Shown: positions 1 through 5,627 of the stretch, piece after piece | How the letters are laid out: the number at the start of each line of letters is the position of its first letter | How positions within the stretch are numbered: the first letter of the stretch is position 1 | Assembly (NCBI GenBank): GCA_945874515.1 | Contig: CAMCHA010000195.1 | Span: forward strand, 1-5,627 | Origin: Asaia bogorensis | Lineage (GTDB): Bacteria > Pseudomonadota > Alphaproteobacteria > Acetobacterales > Acetobacteraceae | Reading direction: 5' to 3' | Length of the DNA stretch: 5,627 nucleotides | Position numbers and translations under genes: made by a program | Notes under the pieces: model-generated | What the model saw: the letters and a program-made list of their open reading frames with translations, nothing else | The model's database searches: none | Told to the model about the DNA's origin: nothing

Positions 1-1
1 A

Positions 2-1831
2 GGCGCGCTTTTCGATGACATTATGCGCGAAGGTGCCCTGCGTGGACAATATCCGCAGGCGCAGGGGGATATCGAGAAATTCGTCTCCGTCAGCAAGGCG
101 TTTCACCGCGGCAATCATCCGCCGATGGAACGGCTTTTGCCCGATGGGCGCTGGGTGCTGATCACGGAACGCCGCACCCCTGATGGTGGCGTGGTTGGCA
201 TCCGCACCGATATCACCCCGCTCAAGCGCGCCATGCAGGATTTGGCGACGGCCCGCGACACTGCGCGCGCCGCAGGCGAGGCAAAAAGCCAATTTCTTGC
301 CCGCATGTCGCATGAATTGCGTACACCTTTGAACGGCATCCTGGGTTTTTCCGAATTGCTGCTGGATGATGAGCGCTTGGCTAGCGATCAGCGCGACAAA
401 ATCCGCAATCTCAGCAACGCGGGCAAGCATCTACTGGAATTGGTAAATGGCTTACTCGATCTTTCCAAAATTGAATCAGGTCGTATGGAACTAGCCACGC
501 GCGCCTTCCTTCTGCATGAGGTAATCCAAAGCTGTGCTGCGCTGATGGCGCCCGATGTCACACGCAAGCGATTGGAATTTACACTGAATGTTGATCAGCG
601 CTTGCCCAAGGCCGTGATTGGCGACCCAACACGGCTGCGCCAGGTCATACTCAATCTGCTGTCAAACGCGGTTAAATTCACGCCATCAGGGGGAAGTATC
701 TACTTCCAGGCCACGCGGAAAAGGGAAGAAAAGCTGCGCATCGAAGTGCGGGATACAGGCCCCGGGATTTCGCCGGAAGACCAGCGCCTGATATTCGAGG
801 ATTTCGTGCAGATCGCGTCCATGACACAAAGTGAAGCGCTGGGTACGGGCCTTGGGCTTGCCATCACATCCCGACTTGTCAAGCAGATGGGCGGAGAGAT
901 CGGCTGCGAGAGCAAACCCGGCGCAGGTTCCATCTTCTGGATCGAGATCCCTCTGGTGTCGGCCGAAGTGCCGGAGGTTGCGCCCGAGGAACCGGTGAGT
1001 AGTCTCTCACGGTCAGTCAATCAAGACAAACTCCGCATTTTGGTGGTTGACGATGTCAAGGTTAATCGCGACGTGGCTGGCGCCTTATTGGCCAGCCTGG
1101 GTCATGAGGCATGTTTCGCGGGCAGCGGCGGTGAAGCGCTGGAAAAGCTGCCGACGGATAAATTTGATCTGGTCCTGATGGATTTACAGATGCCGCACAT
1201 GGATGGTTTTGCAACAGCCCGCGCCATGCGTTCCATGCCTGGCCCCCTTGGCCAGGTACCAATTTTCGCGCTGACGGCTTCCGTGATGCCTGAACAGATA
1301 GCAGCGGCACATGAAGCCGGCATGAACGGACATGTCGGCAAGCCCTTGAGCCGCGACACGCTCGCCAATGCCCTTTCTGCCCTGCTGCAGCGCCCTGCAC
1401 TTAAGAACCAAGATGCCGACGCTAGCATCGACAACCATGCCCCGACTGCCAAGGCCCCGTTGGATACGCGTGCGCTTGAATTGCTCAAGACCGAATTGAA
1501 GGGTGCGGCGGCCGGGGTGGTCCGCGAGTTCATGGTTGAAATGCACACAATACGCGATCAGTTCGCCGCAGAATTAGCCCAAGCTTTTCCGCAACCTGAT
1601 GTAATCGCGCAGAATGCTCATCGCCTGCTCGGGGCGGCGCGCACCCTTGGTGCGCTCAGGCTTGCCGCGCAGTTGAACGAATTTCAGAAATCACAGCCGC
1701 GTGACAGCAGTGTTTTACACCCGCCGAACACCGAAGCGCTTGAGCGTGTTATCGCGGAGACCGATGTGGCGTTGGAGCATCTGGAGGCTTTTTTCCAGGC
1801 GCGGTTGGTTGGCACAGAAGCGAGCGTCTGA
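2..1831 (+). CDS. Hybrid sensor histidine kinase (PAS-HisKA-HATPase-REC-Hpt), 5'-truncated by window edge
   Basis: The reading frame is open to the left edge, so the first ATG (23) is internal and the start is missing. Residue numbers count from that ATG. Residues 1-66 are the end of a PAS domain of PAS_7 type, ending in the usual DIT (63-65). A short helical linker follows. HisKA carries the H-box SHELRTPLNG with phospho-acceptor His97. The HATPase domain has its N-box (Asn211, Asn215), G1 box DTGPG (244-248), F-box near 258-262 and G2 box GTGLGL (274-279). REC spans about 337-455 with acidic pair Asp343/Asp344, acceptor Asp387, Thr418 and Lys440. A degenerate Hpt module (about 485-590) has candidate His533. 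The family runs a His-Asp-His relay to a separate response regulator, and none is encoded in the window. No membrane segment is visible here; input domains may lie upstream. Stimulus and output are unknown. The domain call is firm. Confidence 0.96.
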   Translation, partial: GALFDDIMREGALRGQYPQAQGDIEKFVSVSKAFHRGNHPPMERLLPDGRWVLITERRTPDGGVVGIRTDITPLKRAMQDLATARDTARAAGEAKSQFLARMSHELRTPLNGILGFSELLLDDERLASDQRDKIRNLSNAGKHLLELVNGLLDLSKIESGRMELATRAFLLHEVIQSCAALMAPDVTRKRLEFTLNVDQRLPKAVIGDPTRLRQVILNLLSNAVKFTPSGGSIYFQATRKREEKLRIEVRDTGPGISPEDQRLIFEDFVQIASMTQSEALGTGLGLAITSRLVKQMGGEIGCESKPGAGSIFWIEIPLVSAEVPEVAPEEPVSSLSRSVNQDKLRILVVDDVKVNRDVAGALLASLGHEACFAGSGGEALEKLPTDKFDLVLMDLQMPHMDGFATARAMRSMPGPLGQVPIFALTASVMPEQIAAAHEAGMNGHVGKPLSRDTLANALSALLQRPALKNQDADASIDNHAPTAKAPLDTRALELLKTELKGAAAGVVREFMVEMHTIRDQFAAELAQAFPQPDVIAQNAHRLLGAARTLGALRLAAQLNEFQKSQPRDSSVLHPPNTEALERVIAETDVALEHLEAFFQARLVGTEASV

Positions 1832-1852
1832 TCCAGGGCGGTTGATCTGTGC

Positions 1853-1878
1853 GACCGGCCGACAGTAACGCCTCGGTC
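1853..1878. terminator. Possible weak hairpin between convergent genes
   Basis: The 55-base gap between the kinase stop (1831) and the hydroxylase stop (1887) contains GACCG (1853-1857) and its inverted partner CGGTC (1874-1878), a 5-bp stem. An alternative stem pairs CCGA (1859-1862) with TCGG (1873-1876). Two converging genes need a stop signal here, which is why the site is listed. There is no T-tract on either strand and the loop is long, so a classical intrinsic terminator is doubtful. Confidence 0.2.
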
Positions 1879-1886
1879 AGGAGGCC

Positions 1887-2831
1887 TTAAGCTCTTTCAC
1901 CTATACCGAACATCCGTTTGAAGCCTATCCATTGCTGGGTCAACCAACCGCCCGTGGCGACCAGTTCTGGCGCATCCGGGTCGCCCGTTCGCGGATAGGC
2001 ATGACGATTGAAATCGGCTGTTTTGAAAAGCCAATCCCAAACCGGGAAAAGCACCGCGTAATTCTTGCCGTGCTCGGCCACTGAAAGAACGCCGTGATGC
2101 AGGCGATGAAAACGCGGAGATACCAGCAGGCGCTCACCAATACGGCCAAATGAAAGGCGGATATTGCCATGCGAAAAGGCCTCGACCAGACGCATGAGCA
2201 GCAAGAGCAGCGGGAATTGCGCCGGCGATACGCCAATCAGTAAGGCGATGGTGCCGAACCAAAGCGCGGCGATTGTCTCATCCAGGATATGGTTGCGGTC
2301 ATCTGTCCAGAATGTCATTTGCCGCTGTGCGTGGTGAATTGAATGCAAAGCCCACCACCAACCAATGCTGTGTTGCAGGCGGTGGCGCCAATACTCGCCA
2401 AAATCCAGGATCACAACATAGATGAAGAAGGTCAGCAGCGGCGCTTCCTGCAAAAAGGGCAGGAGGGATTCCAGCGTTGGTGTCACAAAGCCCGTATCTG
2501 CGAGCATCCCTTCCAGCCGGCTTTGTATCGCCGACAAAAGAATGAAGGCCAGAAGGGGGAAAATGCCCAGTCTGGCGAGAAGGGTATAGACGATATCGGT
2601 TCTGATGGCGCGCCGATCCGTCACGGGTTCAACCGGGCGCCAAGCTTCCAGTGGGCGGCAGACAATATAGGTAACAATGATGCCGAAGATACTGAACAGG
2701 GCGAAGTCTACCCATTCCAGCATTTCATCGGCGATATTCATCAGGTCGGTCGCATACAGCACGGGCTGCAGGAAGGTTTCAAAAATCCAGCCGGTCAGAC
2801 GGGTATGCCACTCATCAAGGGTGTTCAACAT
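1887..2831 (-). CDS. Fatty acid hydroxylase / sterol desaturase superfamily membrane protein
   Basis: This 314-residue integral membrane protein carries the histidine clusters of the fatty acid hydroxylase superfamily: HRLQH (150-154), HSIHH (163-167) and HRLHH (242-246), with further His at 181, 221 and 254. In the family these residues bind a di-iron centre that uses O2 to hydroxylate or desaturate lipids. Hydrophobic stretches near 44-58, 82-101, 131-146 and 186-215 fit a multi-pass protein with the His boxes facing the cytoplasm. The C-terminal block with NY (257-258) and WDWLFKT (265-271) is also typical of the family. It is the last gene of the minus-strand row, starting 3 bases after the deacetylase stop. 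The only purine-rich Shine-Dalgarno candidate is 13 bases upstream, so translation may depend on coupling. Substrate cannot be told from sequence; a true sterol substrate is unlikely in most bacteria, and a fatty acid, hopanoid or carotenoid-like lipid is as plausible. Confidence 0.93.
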   Translation of the reverse strand: MLNTLDEWHTRLTGWIFETFLQPVLYATDLMNIADEMLEWVDFALFSIFGIIVTYIVCRPLEAWRPVEPVTDRRAIRTDIVYTLLARLGIFPLLAFILLSAIQSRLEGMLADTGFVTPTLESLLPFLQEAPLLTFFIYVVILDFGEYWRHRLQHSIGWWWALHSIHHAQRQMTFWTDDRNHILDETIAALWFGTIALLIGVSPAQFPLLLLLMRLVEAFSHGNIRLSFGRIGERLLVSPRFHRLHHGVLSVAEHGKNYAVLFPVWDWLFKTADFNRHAYPRTGDPDAPELVATGGWLTQQWIGFKRMFGIGERA

Positions 2832-2834
2832 GGG

Positions 2835-3605
2835 CTAGCGCTTTCCCTCCGCAGTCAATTGGCCGAAGCAAAACCCCCTGGCCTGCAAGCCAGCCAGTAC
2901 ATCTTCAAGAACACCAGTATAGGGTTCCTTCCGGCTGCGCACCCCCCAATGCATGACCAGCACCTCACCATCCCTGATGGTTCTAATCGCACGATCCCGC
3001 AGTGCGGCATTGGGGTGGGCGTCGCTATTCAATTCATCGCCAAGGAAGCCATTCTGCGTCCAACCCTGGTGATGCAAGCCACAGGCTTCAGCCATGCGCA
3101 GCGCGTTCGGCGTGGTGATGCCGCCCGGCGCGCGCCAAAGCGGCAAGACCACCGCATCCGGCACGGCGGCGCGTAGCCTTTCGATTGGGGCACTTAGTTC
3201 CCTACACATGGCGGCCTGATCCAGGCGATCCTCATTTTTTTTGTCGTAAGAAACGAAACGGACAACCCCGGGCGCAGGATCGCCGCGGAAATACCAGTGG
3301 CGGTCCGTGTGGCTCGCAAAAACATGGCCTTCAGCTGCGCGGGCACGCCAGAAGGCGGCCCAGCCGGGGTCAAGGCTTTTATCGCCGCGATGCGTTGGCT
3401 CCTGCGCCACAAAAAGCGTGGCGCGTATGTTGCGGCGCCTCAGGATTTCGGCAATTTGCTCCGCTTCGCGTCCCCAGCCCGTATCAATGGTCAGGTATAC
3501 TGTTCCTGCCGCGCAGCGGGCTGGTGTTTGGGCGGCAAGCCCGCTTGGTGCAAAAGTAAAAATGGCCATGAAGCCGGCCAGCAAGCGGCTGAGAGCCTTT
3601 CTCAT
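2835..3605 (-). CDS. Exported polysaccharide deacetylase-like protein (NodB homology domain, variant motif 1)
   Basis: The start at 3605 gives 256 residues with a clean signal peptide: basic MRKALSR, a hydrophobic core and a likely cut after Ala25 (LAA before Gln26). The frame is open further up to 3812, but that part overlaps the propeller gene and has no leader character. NodB motifs are present in order: motif 1 TIDTGW (39-44), motif 2 HTDRH (99-103), motif 3 RAPGG (158-162), motif 4 around Trp182 to Asp190, and motif 5 VLVMH with His219. These family members remove acetyl groups from N-acetylated sugars with a metal held by Asp-His-His. Here the second Asp of motif 1 (TFDDG in the classic form) is Thr42, while the first, Asp41, remains. 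From memory, a proteobacterial subfamily has LTFDTG-like motifs with similar surroundings, so this may be a lineage trait. Periplasmic location is inferred. It lies 13 bases after the propeller gene with no strong ribosome site, suggesting coupled translation. Substrate is unknown. Confidence 0.88.
   Translation of the reverse strand: MRKALSRLLAGFMAIFTFAPSGLAAQTPARCAAGTVYLTIDTGWGREAEQIAEILRRRNIRATLFVAQEPTHRGDKSLDPGWAAFWRARAAEGHVFASHTDRHWYFRGDPAPGVVRFVSYDKKNEDRLDQAAMCRELSAPIERLRAAVPDAVVLPLWRAPGGITTPNALRMAEACGLHHQGWTQNGFLGDELNSDAHPNAALRDRAIRTIRDGEVLVMHWGVRSRKEPYTGVLEDVLAGLQARGFCFGQLTAEGKR
2845..2850 (-). promoter_or_regulatory. Shine-Dalgarno-like GGAGGG upstream of the hydroxylase gene, inside the deacetylase end
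   Basis: On the minus strand GGAGGG lies in the last codons of the deacetylase gene, 13 bases before the hydroxylase ATG (2831). The sequence matches anti-SD well, but the spacing is longer than the usual 5-9 bases. It may serve reinitiation after the deacetylase stop. Confidence 0.35.
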
Positions 3606-3618
3606 GACCAAAACACCA

Positions 3619-4557
3619 TCATTGCGCAGGGCGGGGCTGGACGAAAATGCCATGCGGGCTGCGCCCGACACGGATGGTTGAAACTTCGCCCGAGGCCGGG
3701 TCCAGCCTTGCGATCCGGCCCGCCCAGCGGAGCGTTGTCCAAACCGCACCATCGGGGGCGAAAGCAATACAGTCCGGTCCGCCGGGAACCTCATGAATAC
3801 GACGAACCTCAAGCGTGGCGGGGTCTATTTCCGCAATTCGGCTTTGCACGCGGCTTGTGGCCCAAAGGGTCTTGCCGTCAGGTGCGGGGAAAATCGTATG
3901 GGCTCCGCGCCCGACGCGAATGGTGCTCTCCACCTGACGGGTTTCCGGGTTGAGGACGGCGAAATGATCCCGGCCCATGATGCCCACAATCAAGCGGCCA
4001 CGATGCCAAATGATGCCTGCAGGTTCCGGGCCCACCGGGGCCTGCCAAAGGATGCGACGTGACTGAAGATCAATCGCCATGACCGTGCCGTCACCTTGAA
4101 TCGTGACATACGCAAAGCGCGAATCAGGGCTGAAGGCGATGTGGGAAGGCTTATTGCCGGCCCGCAGCCTTTCCAGAAGCCGCAAACCATTCGGATCGTA
4201 AATGTCTACTTGGCCGCGCCTGAGGCTCGCAACCACCAGAAGCCTGCCGTCGGGGGTGAAATCTAGATGATAGGGATTGGAAATGCGTTCGCGGCGCAGG
4301 ACGGTGCCAGTTGCCGGTTCCACGAAAAGGATTTCATTGCCGGATGAATCGGCAATCAGCAATTCCTTGCCATCCGGCGACAGCACGAGGTGATGTACTT
4401 CGCGCAGACCCTCGATCCGCCGCACTTCCTCGCCCGTGCGAGAGTCGATTTTCACGATGCTGGGGTCGGTGGAATTCAGCACATAGACAAGATCGGCCCG
4501 CGCCGGGGCGCATAGGGCAAGCAATCCCAAGCTAAGCCCAAGCAATGAACGGTTCAT
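3619..4557 (-). CDS. Exported seven-bladed YVTN/NHL-type beta-propeller protein
   Basis: The 312-residue product begins with a signal peptide (MNRSLLGLSLGLLALCAPARA) and a likely cut after Ala21. The mature part is built of repeats with a hydrophobic strand, an (S/T/A)PDG turn, a second strand and an (I/L)D-x-x-(T/S)G turn. Repeat units start near 53, 95, 137, 179, 219 and 261. The N-terminal strands 22-48 complete a seventh blade with the C-terminal stretch PHGIF (301-305), the velcro closure usual for propellers. PDG turns are seen at 61-63, 102-104, 226-228 and 268-270. Such propellers bind ligands or partners, and a few are lyases or lactonases; no catalytic set is recognised here. The start overlaps the msrB stop by four bases (ATGA), and no Shine-Dalgarno lies upstream, so translation should be coupled to msrB. 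Periplasmic location is inferred. Binding or scaffolding for the deacetylase encoded next is possible but untested. Confidence 0.85.
   Translation of the reverse strand: MNRSLLGLSLGLLALCAPARADLVYVLNSTDPSIVKIDSRTGEEVRRIEGLREVHHLVLSPDGKELLIADSSGNEILFVEPATGTVLRRERISNPYHLDFTPDGRLLVVASLRRGQVDIYDPNGLRLLERLRAGNKPSHIAFSPDSRFAYVTIQGDGTVMAIDLQSRRILWQAPVGPEPAGIIWHRGRLIVGIMGRDHFAVLNPETRQVESTIRVGRGAHTIFPAPDGKTLWATSRVQSRIAEIDPATLEVRRIHEVPGGPDCIAFAPDGAVWTTLRWAGRIARLDPASGEVSTIRVGRSPHGIFVQPRPAQ
4554..4557 (-). promoter_or_regulatory. ATGA stop/start overlap coupling msrB to the propeller gene
   Basis: Read on the minus strand, ATGA holds the propeller start codon (4557-4555) and the msrB TGA stop (4556-4554). 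The 20 bases before the ATG are GC-rich with no purine-rich ribosome site. This arrangement typically means that ribosomes ending msrB reinitiate on the next gene. Confidence 0.8.
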
Positions 4558-4988
4558 GGCGCGGCCGCAGATTCAAAGGTCATGGCGATGCCATTCATGC
4601 AATAGCGCTGGCCCGTGGGCGGCGGCCCATCGGGAAAGGCATGGCCAAGATGGCCGCCGCACTGGGCGCAATGCACTTCTGTCCGCACCATGAAAAGCGA
4701 ACGATCTACATGGGTGGCCACGGCGCCTTCTAAAGGGGCATAGAAGGAAGGCCAGCCAGTACCGCTTTCATACTTTGTCGTCGCATCAAAAAGCGGGGTG
4801 CCGCAGCCGCCACAAAGGAAGCGTCCGGCCCGCTTTTCCGCATTCAGCGTCGATGTGCCGGGCCTTTCGGTGCCGTGCTGGCGCAAAACGCGAAAGGCTT
4901 CGGGGGAAAGGGCCGCGCGCCATTCGCTTTCAGTCTTCTGGATCGGAAAGACCTCATTTTGCGGCTTGTTTTGCTTGAAAAACACCAT
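4554..4988 (-). CDS. msrB: Peptide-methionine (R)-S-oxide reductase MsrB
   Basis: MsrB reduces the R form of methionine sulfoxide, free or in proteins. The 144-residue protein has the full SelR-domain pattern: zinc ligands in two CxxC pairs (Cys59/Cys62 and Cys107/Cys110), the substrate-site stretch SGTGWPSF (75-82), GHLGHAFPDG (112-121) and the active-site RYCMNG with catalytic Cys130. The usual resolving cysteine of the SGCGWP motif is replaced by Thr77, and the only five cysteines are the four zinc ligands and Cys130, so this is a 1-Cys type. There is no signal peptide, so it should be cytoplasmic. It starts 6 bases after the msrA stop, in the same frame. The msrA stop TAA is part of the ribosome site AAGGGG. 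Only 2 bases separate this from ATG; codon 2 is GTG, which would have better spacing, so the start is uncertain by one codon. Confidence 0.97.
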   Translation of the reverse strand: MVFFKQNKPQNEVFPIQKTESEWRAALSPEAFRVLRQHGTERPGTSTLNAEKRAGRFLCGGCGTPLFDATTKYESGTGWPSFYAPLEGAVATHVDRSLFMVRTEVHCAQCGGHLGHAFPDGPPPTGQRYCMNGIAMTFESAAAP

Positions 4989-4990
4989 GT

Positions 4991-4996
4991 CCCCTT
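4991..4996 (-). promoter_or_regulatory. msrB: Shine-Dalgarno site of msrB overlapping the msrA stop
   Basis: On the minus strand the run TAAGGGGACATGGTG contains the msrA stop TAA, the SD-like AAGGGG, the msrB ATG (4988) and a GTG as its second codon. The spacing is 2 bases to ATG and 5 bases to GTG, so initiation at GTG (4985) is a real alternative. The site would be exposed by ribosomes finishing msrA. Confidence 0.6.
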
Positions 4997-5537
4997 ATGC
5001 CCCCTGATTGGATTTCAGCAAATGAGCAAAATTTTTCCGGAATTTCACGACTTTGGGTGCCACAACGGCCTGACAATAGCCCGACCAGGGGTTGCGCGCG
5101 AAGTAGTTGTGATGCTCGGGTTCAGCCGGCCAGAATTGGGTCAGCGGCACAATCTCGGTCACGATCGGGTTGCCCCAAAGCCGCGCCGCGGTGAGTTCTG
5201 CAATGACTTCCCGCGCGCTGGCGTCCTGCGTGGCGTCATGCGTCAGGATGATGCTGCGATACTGCGGCCCTACATCAGCGCCTTGGCGGTCCTTGGTGGT
5301 GGGGTCGTGGATGGCAAAAAAGACCCTCAGAAGGTCCGGAAAGGACACAATGGCGGGGTCATAGCTGACCTGCACAACCTCGGCATGGCCGGTGCGCTTG
5401 CCACAAACCTCCTCATAGGAAGGATTGGCTACGTGCCCACCTGCATAGCCGGAAGTCGCGGTGGCGATGCCCTTCATGCCGAGGAATACGGCTTCCAGGC
5501 ACCAGAAACACCCACCGCCAAGTGTCGTCTTTTCCAT
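4995..5537 (-). CDS. msrA: Peptide-methionine (S)-S-oxide reductase MsrA
   Basis: MsrA reduces the S form of methionine sulfoxide in proteins or as free amino acid; with MsrB it covers both diastereomers. From the ATG at 5537 it has 180 residues, normal for the family. The active site GCFWC (9-13) holds catalytic Cys10, followed by SGYAGG (29-34), the conserved VCGKRTGHAEVV (44-55), HDPTTKDRQGADVGPQYRS (77-95) and YCQAVVAPK (154-162) with Cys155 as likely recycling cysteine; Cys13 and Cys45 are also present. ATG 5537 was chosen because the family core begins about five residues later and a purine-rich GGCGGGG lies 6 bases upstream. The frame stays open to the right edge, with a TTG at 5597 and no stop, so a longer N-terminus cannot be excluded. 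It is the first visible gene of the minus-strand row; no promoter could be assigned in the 90 bases upstream. Confidence 0.97.
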   Translation of the reverse strand: MEKTTLGGGCFWCLEAVFLGMKGIATATSGYAGGHVANPSYEEVCGKRTGHAEVVQVSYDPAIVSFPDLLRVFFAIHDPTTKDRQGADVGPQYRSIILTHDATQDASAREVIAELTAARLWGNPIVTEIVPLTQFWPAEPEHHNYFARNPWSGYCQAVVAPKVVKFRKNFAHLLKSNQGA

Positions 5538-5627
5538 CTCAATCCCCGCCTCAGGGCCCTTGGGGGACGCTACGCTCCCGCCGCAGGCTACAACCAAAAT
5601 TCGAACAAGGTCTCTATATCGGTCAGG

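Noticed and set aside
1102..1548. Minus-strand open frame of 148 codons within the kinase gene
   Set aside because: It lies wholly opposite the REC and linker coding region, whose + strand motifs are unmistakable; Ser/Ala-rich product without domains.
1887..2831. Specific call as a sterol desaturase acting on sterols
   Set aside because: The His boxes define only the superfamily, and no sterol pathway gene is nearby; substrate left open.
2343..3176. Long + strand open frame (277 codons) opposite the hydroxylase and deacetylase genes
   Set aside because: It spans the junction of two well-supported minus-strand genes, its product is rich in Gln/His/Gly without any domain pattern, and it is explained as the complement of real codons.
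3606..3812. N-terminal extension of the deacetylase by 69 residues
   Set aside because: It would overlap the propeller gene by about 190 bases and bury a good signal peptide inside the protein; the start at 3605 is favoured.
3297..3953. + strand open frame of 218 codons opposite the deacetylase and propeller genes
   Set aside because: No recognisable domain, low-complexity Arg/Gly/Pro-rich product, and it crosses a gene boundary of the real genes; treated as an antisense shadow.
3619..4557. Propeller as a virginiamycin B lyase (Vgb)
   Set aside because: Some blades resemble Vgb-type repeats (DGAVWTTL with G-R-I), but I could not identify the catalytic His/Glu arrangement of Vgb, so only a general propeller call is made.
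5538..5627. Promoter for the msrA operon
   Set aside because: I looked for a -35/-10 pair in the 90 bases upstream of msrA and found only poor matches such as TTGTTC without a well-spaced partner; the promoter may lie beyond the edge.

Overview
The window reads as ordinary chromosome of a moderately GC-rich proteobacterium. An alphaproteobacterium, perhaps Rhodospirillales-like, fits best: the hybrid kinase combines a PAS_7-like segment with REC and Hpt domains, and the genes are tightly packed. This is a judgement from gene style, not a database result. I see no mobile element, CRISPR array, tRNA or rRNA.

The layout is two convergent transcription units. On the + strand, positions 2-1831 hold the 3' part of a hybrid sensor histidine kinase (PAS end, HisKA, HATPase_c, REC, Hpt). 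Its beginning lies outside the window. After a 55-base gap, the minus strand carries five genes in a very compact row, transcribed from right to left: msrA (5537-4995), msrB (4988-4554), an exported seven-bladed YVTN/NHL-type beta-propeller (4557-3619), an exported NodB-type polysaccharide deacetylase-like protein (3605-2835) and a membrane fatty acid hydroxylase/sterol desaturase family protein (2831-1887). The junctions are 6 bases, a 4-base ATGA overlap, 13 bases and 3 bases, so one operon with translational coupling is very likely. Its promoter would lie at or beyond the right edge.

MsrA and MsrB together reduce both diastereomers of methionine sulfoxide. The next two products carry signal peptides and should act outside the cytoplasm, and the last is an integral membrane di-iron-type enzyme. 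An oxidative-damage and envelope-modification theme is a reasonable inference, but nothing in the sequence proves that the five work together.

No clearly new system is visible. The points worth a second look are: a deacetylase-like protein with Thr in place of the metal-binding Asp of NodB motif 1; an MsrB without the usual resolving cysteine; an Hpt domain lacking the usual Lys after its His; two neighbouring gene pairs (msrA/msrB and deacetylase/hydroxylase) that share a reading frame and are separated only by a stop and one or two codons; and the unexplained pairing of a beta-propeller with the deacetylase.
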